A stretch of DNA of 30,890 bases from CAYQMF01 sp964418595. Lineage in GTDB: Bacteria; Planctomycetota; UBA1135; UBA2386. The notes beneath the pieces are model-generated. The model saw only the letters and a list, made by a program, of their open reading frames with translations. It was not told where the DNA came from and searched no databases. Position numbers and translations under genes: made by a program. Below, piece by piece: positions 24,993 to 30,890 of this stretch (positions are counted from its first letter, which is position 1; each line of letters opens with the position of its first letter). The stretch is taken from contig CAYQMF010000080.1 of the NCBI GenBank assembly GCA_964418595.1, positions 1 to 30,890 on the forward strand, given 5' to 3'.

Positions 24993-26237
24993 GTGTCCGT
25001 CCCGCACCCAGTTCGAGAACGCGCGCCGAAGGCCCCCCTGTCGCGGCGCGATCTGTTGCGCGCCGCGGCCGCCGCGCCCTTGGTCCTGCCCGGGTCGTTG
25101 CTGACCTGGTGTCCCGATGGCGACGACGCGAGCCTGCTCGTGCTCGAACTGGAGGGCGGCAACGATGGCCTCAACACGCTGATCCCCGTCGGCGATGCGA
25201 CATACGCCAACGCGCGGCCGCAGCTCGGCGGCGTGCGGCGTGGCGCGCACGCGCTCGGCGAGACCGGGTTCTCACTGCACCCGGCGATGGTGGGGCTCGC
25301 GCGCCTGTTCGAGCGCGGGCTGCTGGCGGCGGTGCACGGCGTCGGCTACCCGACGCCGGACCGTTCGCACTTCCGCAGCCGGGACATCTGGCACACCGCC
25401 GACCCGACCTTCGATCCGCTGCGCGGCGCGACCAGCGGCTGGCTCGGCCGCGCGGCCGCGGCGCTGCGCGGGCCGGCGGTGCCCGCCGTCGCGCTGGGTT
25501 CGTCGCGCCTGCCGCTCGCCTTGCGCAGCGAGAAGGTGGTCGTGCCGGTGCTCGAGCGCATCGAGGATTACGCCCTGCGCGTGGCCGGCACGAGCGATGT
25601 CGCCGGCCAGCGCGCGGCGCTCGGCAAGCTGGCGACGACCGCGGGTGCGCCTGCCGACGACCTGCACGCGTTCCTGCGCGGCGTGGCGGCGTCGGCAGTC
25701 TCGACGGCGGAGAGGCTGCAGCGCGATCTCGCCGTGTACCGCGCGCGCGCCGAGTACCCCGGCGGCGCGCTGGGGCGCGAGTTGCAGCTCGCGGCGCGCG
25801 TGCTCGTGAGCGGCTGCGGCACGCGCATCCTGCACGTCCCGTTCGGCGGCTTCGACACGCACGCGCAGCAGTTGCCCACGCACGCAGACCTGTTGCGTCA
25901 GGTCAGCGAAGGTCTCGCCGCGCTGGTGGCCGACCTCGAGGCACACGGGCGGCTGGCGCATACCATCGTGTTCGTGCACTCCGAGTTCGGTCGGCGCGTG
26001 GCCGAGAACGGCAGCCTCGGCACCGACCACGGCGCGGCGGCGCCCGTGTTCGTGCTCGGCGGCGGCGTGCGTCCGGGGCTGCACGGCAAGTCGCCGGACC
26101 TAGCCGACCTCGTCGATGGCGACGTGCGTGCGACCACCGACTTCCGCGCCGTGTACTCAGCGCTGCTGGCGCGGCTCGGCGTCGAACCCTCCGCGGTGAT
26201 CCACGCCCGTCCGCCCGCCCTGGACTTGTTTCCATGA
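24993..26237 (+). CDS. DUF1501 family protein, Tat-exported
   Basis: 414 residues. The N-terminus has SRRDLLRAAAAAPLVLPG at about 17-34, a twin-arginine signal, so it should be exported folded. The DUF1501 pattern follows: VLELEGGNDGLNTLIPV, HPAMVGLARLFERGLLAAVH, YPTPDRSHFRSRDIWHTADP, PFGGFDTHAQQ, VFVHSEFGRRVAENGS and GTDHGAAAPVFVLGGGV. The family belongs to the alkaline-phosphatase/sulfatase-like superfamily, but its substrate is unknown; it pairs with DUF1800. A GTG at 24981 is in frame but overlaps the promoter box, so 24993 is preferred. The gene overlaps the outer-membrane barrel gene by four bases. Confidence 0.87.
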   Translation: MSVPHPVRERAPKAPLSRRDLLRAAAAAPLVLPGSLLTWCPDGDDASLLVLELEGGNDGLNTLIPVGDATYANARPQLGGVRRGAHALGETGFSLHPAMVGLARLFERGLLAAVHGVGYPTPDRSHFRSRDIWHTADPTFDPLRGATSGWLGRAAAALRGPAVPAVALGSSRLPLALRSEKVVVPVLERIEDYALRVAGTSDVAGQRAALGKLATTAGAPADDLHAFLRGVAASAVSTAERLQRDLAVYRARAEYPGGALGRELQLAARVLVSGCGTRILHVPFGGFDTHAQQLPTHADLLRQVSEGLAALVADLEAHGRLAHTIVFVHSEFGRRVAENGSLGTDHGAAAPVFVLGGGVRPGLHGKSPDLADLVDGDVRATTDFRAVYSALLARLGVEPSAVIHARPPALDLFP

Positions 26238-27073
26238 GGAGCGCGCTTCGTCTTGCCGCGGCCTTCGTCTGCGCCGGCCTCGCGCCCGCACAGATCTTCA
26301 CCCTCGACGCAGGCGTGCGATCGCCGGAGTTGCCGTCCGTGCGCGAGCGCCTGGACTACCGCACCTACGCGCACGGGGACGAGGTGCGCGCGATCACCGA
26401 CGTGACGTGGAGTCCGCATCGCCGCGTCGAGACCCAGCTCGACGTGCCGTGGGTGTGGCGTGATGTACGGGCCGGGTCGGTGAGCGGGCTCGGCGACCTG
26501 CGCCTGCGCGCCAAGGTCGCGCTGCTGCGCGCCGACGACGTGATGCGTTCGGATCGCATCGCCGTGTTCGGCGACGTGTTCCTGCCGACCGGCGAGCACG
26601 ACGAGACCGTCGGCGGCGCGCGCGTCCCGCCGGGTGCGCAGCCGGGCCTCGGTGTGTTCGGCGCCGGGATCGGGCTCGCGACGACCCTGGTGCGCGATCG
26701 CCATCGCGCCGCCGCGGTCGTCGAATGGCGATCGTTCGGCGCGCACGACGGCGTCGAGCCGGGCGACGAACTCGCGGTCGACGCGGCGTGGTGGTTCCGG
26801 TTGGCGCCGGCCGCGTTCGAGCCGGGCGTCGACGTCGCCGAGTGGCGCTCCGTCGTCGAGCTGCGTGCGGTGCAGCGCTTCGATGCCCGCATCGCGGACG
26901 TGAACCAGCGCGACGGCGGCCTCGTCCTCGATGGCGTGCTCGGCGTGCAGGTGAACCACTCATCGACGCTTCGCTACGAGCTGGGCGCCGTCCTGCCGCT
27001 GCACGACGACACGCGCGGCTTCCTCGGCCGCGGCCGCGTCGGCCTGGTCTTCGGTCTCACCGTCTACTTCTGA
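26234..27073 (+). CDS. outer-membrane beta-barrel protein, MetA-pathway/transporter-like (PF13557-like)
   Basis: 279 residues with a signal peptide (MRSALRLAAAFVCAGLAPAQ). Alternating hydrophobic strands with turns, GLGDLRLRAKVALL followed by RIAVFGDVFLPTGEHDE, and a final FGLTVYF ending in aromatic Phe are typical of the small outer-membrane barrels filed under 'MetA-pathway of phenol degradation' and of related putative transporters. The phenol link is historical; many members sit with metal genes. Start and stop are tightly packed: ATGA overlap with DUF1501 before it, and 21 bases to the HMA-domain gene after it, so one transcript is likely. Confidence 0.7.
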   Translation: MRSALRLAAAFVCAGLAPAQIFTLDAGVRSPELPSVRERLDYRTYAHGDEVRAITDVTWSPHRRVETQLDVPWVWRDVRAGSVSGLGDLRLRAKVALLRADDVMRSDRIAVFGDVFLPTGEHDETVGGARVPPGAQPGLGVFGAGIGLATTLVRDRHRAAAVVEWRSFGAHDGVEPGDELAVDAAWWFRLAPAAFEPGVDVAEWRSVVELRAVQRFDARIADVNQRDGGLVLDGVLGVQVNHSSTLRYELGAVLPLHDDTRGFLGRGRVGLVFGLTVYF

Positions 27074-27094
27074 TCCCTGCCTCTGAAGAGTTCC

Positions 27095-27559
27095 ATGCAG
27101 CTCCGTACCCTGATTCTCGCCGCCGGCCTGTTGTCGGCGTGCGCGGCGCCGTCGCCGGTCGCGCCGCGTCTCGCCGTGCCCTCCGGACTCGAGCGGGTGT
27201 GGATCGAGGCGTTCGGTCTCGAGTGACTGCCTTGAGTGAAGGCCGTCGAAGACGGCCTCCGGCGCCTGGATGGCGTCGACCGCGTGCACACCGACCTGCA
27301 GGCCAACATCGTCTCGATCGTGCCGCGGCGCGACGTGGCGTTGCCGCTGCGCGGCGTGCCGGACGCCATCGCGCGCGCCGGCTTCCGGCCTGGCCGGATG
27401 TGGCTCGAGGCGGAGGGTGGGGCGGAGGCGATCGATGGCCGGCCGGGCTTCCGCATCCGCGGCTGGCCGACGGCGCTGCGCGTCGATGCGGCGCAGCCCG
27501 TCACCGCGGGCAGACTGAAGGCAGCAGTGCTCGAAGACGGGTCGCTTCGCCCGGAGTAG
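27095..27559 (+). CDS. candidate selenoprotein: lipid-anchored HMA domain with UxxU motif (two in-frame TGA)
   Basis: One frame from ATG 27095 to TAG 27559 encodes 154 residues if TGA at 27224 and 27233 are read as selenocysteine. The N-terminus MQLRTLILAAGLLSAC is a lipoprotein signal (lipobox LSAC, Cys16). Residues 34-61 read RVWIEAFGLE-U44-LP-U47-VKAVEDGLRRLDGV, which lines up with the heavy-metal-associated domain GMTCxxCxxxVExxLxxLxGV, the two U falling on the two metal-binding cysteines. The DLQANIVSIVP strand follows as in CopZ/MerP. HMA domains bind Cu, Hg and similar ions. An 8-bp hairpin directly downstream could be a SECIS. The alternatives, a 43-residue ORF plus a GTG-started ORF or a decayed gene, need both Cys codons lost to TGA with the frame otherwise intact. 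GAAGAG precedes the ATG; likely co-transcribed with the barrel gene. Confidence 0.75.
27240..27258 (+). promoter_or_regulatory. SECIS-like hairpin
   Basis: AGGCCGTC, loop GAA, GACGGCCT: a perfect 8-bp stem with a three-base loop starting in G, inside the reading frame. It begins 13 bases after the first TGA and four after the second. Bacterial SECIS elements are stem-loops just downstream of UGA with a G at the start of a small apical loop, bound by SelB. There is no T-run behind it, which speaks against a terminator. Placement suits the first TGA better; whether one element can serve both is open. Confidence 0.5.
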
Positions 27560-27568
27560 CGGGCACGC

Positions 27569-27574
27569 TATCTT
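27569..27574 (+). promoter_or_regulatory. -10-like box TATCTT
   Basis: TATCTT ends nine bases before the GTG at 27584, just behind the stop of the HMA gene. This spacing is the same as for dacB and the kinase gene, so the lipoprotein may have its own promoter. Confidence 0.4.
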
Positions 27575-27583
27575 CGCCGCATC

Positions 27584-27922
27584 GTGACCCATCCGACTCC
27601 CCGCGTGGCCGCTCGCCCGCTGCGCCGTTGTGCCCACGCCCTCGCGCTGCCGGTGTGCCTCTCGCTGTGCCTCTCGCTCAGCGGCTGCTTCACGCTCGGG
27701 CTGTGGGGCTTCGACTACACGTACAAGGACGGGCGGTCGTCGTGGGAGTTCGACGAGACCTCGTGGGAAGGTCCGGACCATCTCCCGTGGTACGGCCGCC
27801 TGTTCCTTACGCCCTTCACCTTGGCGGCGGACTGCCTGACCCTCTGCATCCAGTACTGGCTGTTCGCCGACGACGACGACTGTGACCGACCGCCGCCGCG
27901 GCGGCGCGGGCGCGCCTGTTGA
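27584..27922 (+). CDS. small lipoprotein, weakly YceK/YidQ-like
   Basis: 112 residues. A long signal sequence ends in the lipobox SLSGC (Cys35), so the protein should be lipid-anchored. The mature part, with LPWYGRLFLTPFTLAADCLT, recalls the YceK/YidQ family's P-x-S/T-x-x-x-D-T-x-x-x-P stretch, but the match is loose. It ends in an acidic DDDDCD then a basic PPPRRRGR tail. The start is a GTG placed behind a TATCTT box. Role unknown; it sits next to the HMA lipoprotein. Confidence 0.6.
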   Translation: MTHPTPRVAARPLRRCAHALALPVCLSLCLSLSGCFTLGLWGFDYTYKDGRSSWEFDETSWEGPDHLPWYGRLFLTPFTLAADCLTLCIQYWLFADDDDCDRPPPRRRGRAC

Positions 27923-27962
27923 CGTCGCGGTCCGATCGACGTGGGGCTCCGTCCGTCGCGGG

Positions 27963-28979
27963 TCACATCCGACCGACGAAGTTCTCCGGGTCGTACTTCA
28001 CGAGGTTGGGCTTGGCCCAGACGTGCGGCACGATGGGGACCTGCCGCGTGAAGCCCCGGTCGTCGATCAACTCCTCCTTCATCATCAGGCCGCCGTACCC
28101 CTCGAACTGGGAGCGGAGCCTCCCGGTCTTGGTGTAGTCCTTCTGCACCACCTCATCCGCCTCGTTGACCTCGCCGTTGTTCACGCCGCATACGGTTCCA
28201 TCGCCGTTGCTGATGACCCAATGGCCGTTCCAGCCAGCGACCCCGAACCGCTCGTTCCACATGTGACAGATGAAGCCCTCCTCGACTGCGGGGAGGACGC
28301 TGTCGTCCTTGAACGGTTGGTCGCCACGCCACACGTGCACGCCGTCGCCGAACATGCGCTGCAGGGACGGCTCACCACCGGGGGAGACGTCCTTCATGAA
28401 CCAGCGGAGCGACACGACCCCACTCTTCAGCAGCCAGGCAAAGACCCCGCGGTAGCAGGTCTCCTTCGCTCCGAGGCAACAGTCCAGGTCGCGGGAGAGG
28501 AACAGGTTGCCGGCGATCTCCGGTTTCCCTCCTGGCGGCGGCCCTTCCTTCGCGGCTGCCACCACATCAGCCGCCGTCGCGCCTGGGACCGGCATGAACA
28601 TGGCGATTCCGGCCTTGATGTCTCCCTCGCTCTTGGTCGACCAGTGCGCGAAGCTGAGCTGCTTCCAGTTCGGCACCAGCGTGTCGGTCACGGGCCCGTA
28701 CTGGGTGCCCCAGTTCTGGGATCGCTTGGCCCACAGGCTCGAGAAGTAGACGCGCTGGCAGAGGAGCAGGCCACGGAGCGCGTGGCGTTGGCTCGTGTTG
28801 GTCGCGTACTGCGGGTCGTCCTCGCCATCGGTGCGTCGACCGAGGGACAGCTCGGACGAGATGGTGTTGCGGTTGCCTTGCGGCACGACGGACTCGATGT
28901 GGATGCCCAGGCCCGGGTAGTTCTTGTTGAGATAGGCGATCGTGTCGGTCCAACGGGTCGTCTTGCTCTTGCCGAACAT
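27963..28979 (-). CDS. unknown protein with papain/C58-like Cys-His arrangement, probably acquired
   Basis: 338 residues, no signal peptide or membrane helix. No family is firmly recognised. The second half has ETCYRGVFAWLLKSG (Cys175 at the start of a helix) and NGHWVISNGDGTVCGVNNGE (His253, then Asp260 or Asn267/268), the order Cys-helix ... Gly-His-strand ... Asn/Asp seen in papain-fold proteases and deamidases, including C58 (YopT-like) effectors. Asn- and Lys-containing stretches (YLNKNYPGLGIHIES, RNTISSELSLGRRTDGEDD) and a GC content visibly below the neighbours suggest horizontal gain. A GAGG lies eight bases before the ATG and inverted repeats lie upstream. Enzyme function is inference. 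Confidence 0.6.
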   Translation of the reverse strand: MFGKSKTTRWTDTIAYLNKNYPGLGIHIESVVPQGNRNTISSELSLGRRTDGEDDPQYATNTSQRHALRGLLLCQRVYFSSLWAKRSQNWGTQYGPVTDTLVPNWKQLSFAHWSTKSEGDIKAGIAMFMPVPGATAADVVAAAKEGPPPGGKPEIAGNLFLSRDLDCCLGAKETCYRGVFAWLLKSGVVSLRWFMKDVSPGGEPSLQRMFGDGVHVWRGDQPFKDDSVLPAVEEGFICHMWNERFGVAGWNGHWVISNGDGTVCGVNNGEVNEADEVVQKDYTKTGRLRSQFEGYGGLMMKEELIDDRGFTRQVPIVPHVWAKPNLVKYDPENFVGRM

Positions 28980-29004
28980 GTGGCTTGCCTCGCGTTGACG
29001 TCGG

Positions 29005-29039
29005 GAGACGTGGTCTCTTCGTTCGCGAGACTACGAACG
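29005..29039. promoter_or_regulatory. two adjacent inverted repeats upstream of the papain-like gene
   Basis: GAGAC-GTG-GTCTC at 29005-29017 and CGTTCG-N8-CGAACG at 29020-29039, 26 to 60 bases upstream of the gene starting at 28979 on the minus strand. The second contains a minus-strand TAGTCT that could be a -10 box, so a repressor bound there would block transcription. A likely operator pair; no known regulator assigned. Confidence 0.45.
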
Positions 29040-29104
29040 AGGTCCGGCACGTCAACCGCGACCACGGCAAGGCATCGAAGTGGGCGCCTCGCACCGCTTG
29101 CGAG

Positions 29105-30049
29105 TCACTTCTTCGCCAGCGCGGCGTCGAGCATGCGGATCAGCTCGTCGCGGTCGAACGCGTAGGGCTGGTCGCGGTTGATCTCGGCGACGCGCGCGAT
29201 CGCGGCACGCACGGTGATCTCCGCCTCGCGCCGCTCCGGGACGACCATGTAGCGCCGCTTCGGCGTGTCGTTGGTGAGCGCGTGCACGAAGGCAGCCGCG
29301 ACGTCGTCAGGCTCCTTGTACTGGGCGCGATCGATGGGGCCCTCGAGCAGTCCCCGCATCTGCTGCTCGTAGCGCGAGCCCTCGGCGGTGGCGCCGGCGT
29401 CGAGCTGGCGCTGGCGCGCGCTCGCCATGATCTCGGAGCGGTAGTTCCCCGGCTCGACCACGCTCACCTTCACGCCGAACTGCGCCATCTCCGCCGCGAG
29501 CACGTCGGTGAACGCTTCGACCGCGTGCTTGCTCATCGTGTACGGCCCGCCCATGGGCCAGGTGACGAAGCCGGAGATCGAGCCCGTCGTGCTCACGCGT
29601 CCCTTGCTCTCGATGAGCAGCGGGGCGAAGGCCTTCGTCACCCGCCACACGCCGAGCACGTTCACGTCCATCTGGAAGGCGAGGTCCTGCTCGCTGACCT
29701 CGATGAGCGGGGCCATCACGCCGACGCCGGCGTTGTTGATGAGCCCGTACAACCCACGCCCCGCCTCGCGCACGGTCTGCACCGCCGCGTCGACGTCGGC
29801 CTGTTTGGTGACGTCGAGCCGGATCCCCTGCACGTTGGGGATGGCGCTCAGCTCCTTCAGGTCGGCGTCCTTGCGGGCGCCCGCGTACACGAAGAAGCCC
29901 TTGGCGGCGAGCACCTCGGCGGTCTTGCGACCGATGCCGGTGCTGGCGCCGGTGACGAGCACCGCGCGGCCGGCGCCGGGCGCGGTGTCCTGCGCGGCGA
30001 GGGAGGTCGAGAGGAAGACGAGGGCGAGGAGCGAGGTGAGGCGATGCAT
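29105..30049 (-). CDS. short-chain dehydrogenase/reductase with N-terminal signal peptide
   Basis: 314 residues. A classical SDR: cofactor loop VLVTGASTGIGRK at about 31-43, NNAGVGVMAP, the catalytic Ser in STTGSISG and YTMSK with the Tyr-x-x-x-Lys pair, then VVEPGNYRSEI. It should oxidise or reduce an alcohol or carbonyl with NAD(P)H. What is odd is the first 20 residues, MHRLTSLLALVFLSTSLAAQ, a good signal peptide; SDRs are normally cytoplasmic. ATG 30049 is chosen because it opens this signal; starts further upstream overlap the membrane-protein gene, whose stop lies 14 bases away. Substrate unknown. Confidence 0.85.
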   Translation of the reverse strand: MHRLTSLLALVFLSTSLAAQDTAPGAGRAVLVTGASTGIGRKTAEVLAAKGFFVYAGARKDADLKELSAIPNVQGIRLDVTKQADVDAAVQTVREAGRGLYGLINNAGVGVMAPLIEVSEQDLAFQMDVNVLGVWRVTKAFAPLLIESKGRVSTTGSISGFVTWPMGGPYTMSKHAVEAFTDVLAAEMAQFGVKVSVVEPGNYRSEIMASARQRQLDAGATAEGSRYEQQMRGLLEGPIDRAQYKEPDDVAAAFVHALTNDTPKRRYMVVPERREAEITVRAAIARVAEINRDQPYAFDRDELIRMLDAALAKK

Positions 30050-30063
30050 CGGTGGGGTTGGGG

Positions 30064-30492
30064 TCACGCGAGCCAGCCGGCGTGTCGGCTGCCGCATACG
30101 GTGAAGAGGGCGGCGAGGTAGAGCCACGCGGCGGTACTCCACCAGTGCAGGAAGGTCTCCAGCCGTTTGCCACGCCACCACGCGGGCCGGTACACGAACC
30201 ACTGGCACCACAGCCGCGCCGTCCAGAACGCGGCCATCGACCAGCAGCCCCAACCCGCGGCGCGGCTGCCGTCGAGGAGCGCGTGCGGATCCAGCAGGCA
30301 CGGGAGGCCCATCGCCACGAGCACGAGGCCGATGAAGAAGGCGTGGACCAGGAAGACGCTGGCGGTGAATGGCGACATGCGCGCCGACTCCTCGCGCCAG
30401 CGCAGCTTGCGCGCCAGCGGGATGTTGAGGATGGCCAGCGCGAGCAGGCCTGCGCCCGCGACGCGCAGGCACGGGGCGAGGACGTCGATCAT
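30064..30492 (-). CDS. small four-helix membrane protein, unknown
   Basis: 142 residues with about four hydrophobic segments (LRVAGAGLLALAILNIP; SVFLVHAFFIGLVLVAMGLP; GWGCWSMAAFWTARLWCQWF; STAAWLYLAALFTVCGS). Tryptophan-rich, with no known motif. It lies between an oxidoreductase gene (13 bases upstream) and the SDR gene (14 bases downstream), so the three are probably one operon. Confidence 0.65.
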   Translation of the reverse strand: MIDVLAPCLRVAGAGLLALAILNIPLARKLRWREESARMSPFTASVFLVHAFFIGLVLVAMGLPCLLDPHALLDGSRAAGWGCWSMAAFWTARLWCQWFVYRPAWWRGKRLETFLHWWSTAAWLYLAALFTVCGSRHAGWLA

Positions 30493-30505
30493 CGTGCGGG
30501 CCGCC

Positions 30506-30890
30506 TCACAGGGTCACGGTCTTGCCGGTGCGCGCGGCCTCGTCGGCGGCGAGCACGATGCGCAGCGAGTTCACCGCGTCGGCCAGGTGGTCGCCGAGAT
30601 CGAGGTCGTCGCGGATCGCCCGCAGGAGCACCTCCTGCTCGCGCAGGCAGAGCCCGTCGTGATCCGGCTCGTCGGTCGTATCGAGGAACTGGTCGGCTTT
30701 GCTGAACTCGTCGTTGCCGTCGCGGGCCGAGGAGTGCACGCAGAGCGTGTTGGTCTTGGTGTGGGCGCCGACGTCGGCGGAGCCGGCGGCGTCCTTGGCG
30801 CGGTCGACGATCGACACGCAGCCCTTCGGTCCGATCACGTCCTTCACGAAGTAGGCGACCTCGCTCATCATCGGCCCCCAGCCCGCCTCG
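30506..30890 (-). CDS. Gfo/Idh/MocA-type oxidoreductase, C-terminal part (5' end beyond window)
   Basis: The last 127 residues are visible; the frame is open to the window edge (EAGWGPMMSEVAYFV), so the N-terminal Rossmann domain lies outside. The end, DLGDHLADAVNSLRIVLAADEAARTGKTVTL, is the usual C-terminus of this family (helix with S-L-x-x-x-x-A-A-D-x-A-x-x-G-x-x-V-x-L). These enzymes oxidise or reduce sugars and related compounds with NAD(P). The ATG pair at 30868-30871 is internal and not a start. Confidence 0.75.
   Translation of the reverse strand, partial: EAGWGPMMSEVAYFVKDVIGPKGCVSIVDRAKDAAGSADVGAHTKTNTLCVHSSARDGNDEFSKADQFLDTTDEPDHDGLCLREQEVLLRAIRDDLDLGDHLADAVNSLRIVLAADEAARTGKTVTL

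Noticed and set aside
27240..27258. Hairpin as intrinsic terminator
   Set aside because: No T-run follows and it lies in the middle of the HMA domain coding sequence.
27095..27559. Two separate genes (43-residue lipopeptide, then a GTG-started ORF at 27236)
   Set aside because: The second lacks the first strand and ligands of its HMA domain, and the GTG has no ribosome site; continuous reading restores the whole domain.
1..30890. CRISPR array or phage genes
   Set aside because: No regularly spaced repeats, cas genes or phage structural genes found on either strand.

Overview
High-GC bacterial DNA, about 70% GC by eye, densely packed on both strands, with both edges cutting genes. The gene set points to a planctomycete: a DUF1800/DUF1501 pair, a Ser/Thr kinase fused to TPR repeats, a leucine-rich-repeat protein with a TIGR02996-like N-terminus, and a secreted protein whose C-terminal domain (ACPNSG start, Cys pairs, ending TVTDTLEVVVQ) resembles one I remember from many secreted proteins of deep, GC-rich planctomycete lineages. 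The lineage is inferred from gene content only; there is no rRNA or tRNA in the window.

Layout. 1-821: 5' part of a B12-binding radical SAM enzyme (minus). 969-3226: a diverged RNase HII-like protein divergent from a degenerate response-regulator receiver (their start codons overlap), then a bacterial Pus10-type tRNA pseudouridine synthase. 3315-9384: two multi-pass membrane proteins (one GT-C glycosyltransferase-like), a FabZ-like hotdog dehydratase, a membrane-anchored beta-sandwich repeat protein and an RlmD-type rRNA methyltransferase. 9543-11910: a DUF1801 gene, then a cassette of about 1.6 kb (LRR gene plus a small upstream ORF) bracketed by a 225-bp, 99%-identical direct repeat made of the tails of the two flanking genes. 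11815-16580: an operon of dacB (PBP4), an ABC ATPase and an ABC-2 permease fused to a CPBP (CAAX-type) protease. 16636-27922: a plus-strand run of surface/secreted functions: secreted protein, DUF1800, TPR kinase, propeller-like protein, DUF1501, outer-membrane barrel, heavy-metal-domain lipoprotein and a second lipoprotein. 27963-30890: a protein with a papain/C58-like Cys-His arrangement, a short-chain dehydrogenase with a signal peptide, a small membrane protein and the C-terminal end of a Gfo/Idh/MocA oxidoreductase.

The most striking item is the gene at 27095-27559. Read normally it is two small ORFs, but one frame runs through two TGA codons placed exactly where a heavy-metal-associated (HMA) domain has its two metal-binding cysteines (GMTCxxC aligned with GLE-U-LP-U). 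An 8-bp GC hairpin with a G-led loop follows at once. The simplest reading is a lipid-anchored selenoprotein with a UxxU metal or redox site. It lies 21 nt behind an outer-membrane barrel gene, suggesting an envelope metal- or selenium-dependent system.

A second general pattern is a TANNNT box (often TATCCT, TATCTT or TATAGT) placed only 6-16 nt before many start codons, implying very short or absent 5' leaders; Shine-Dalgarno sequences are correspondingly rare.
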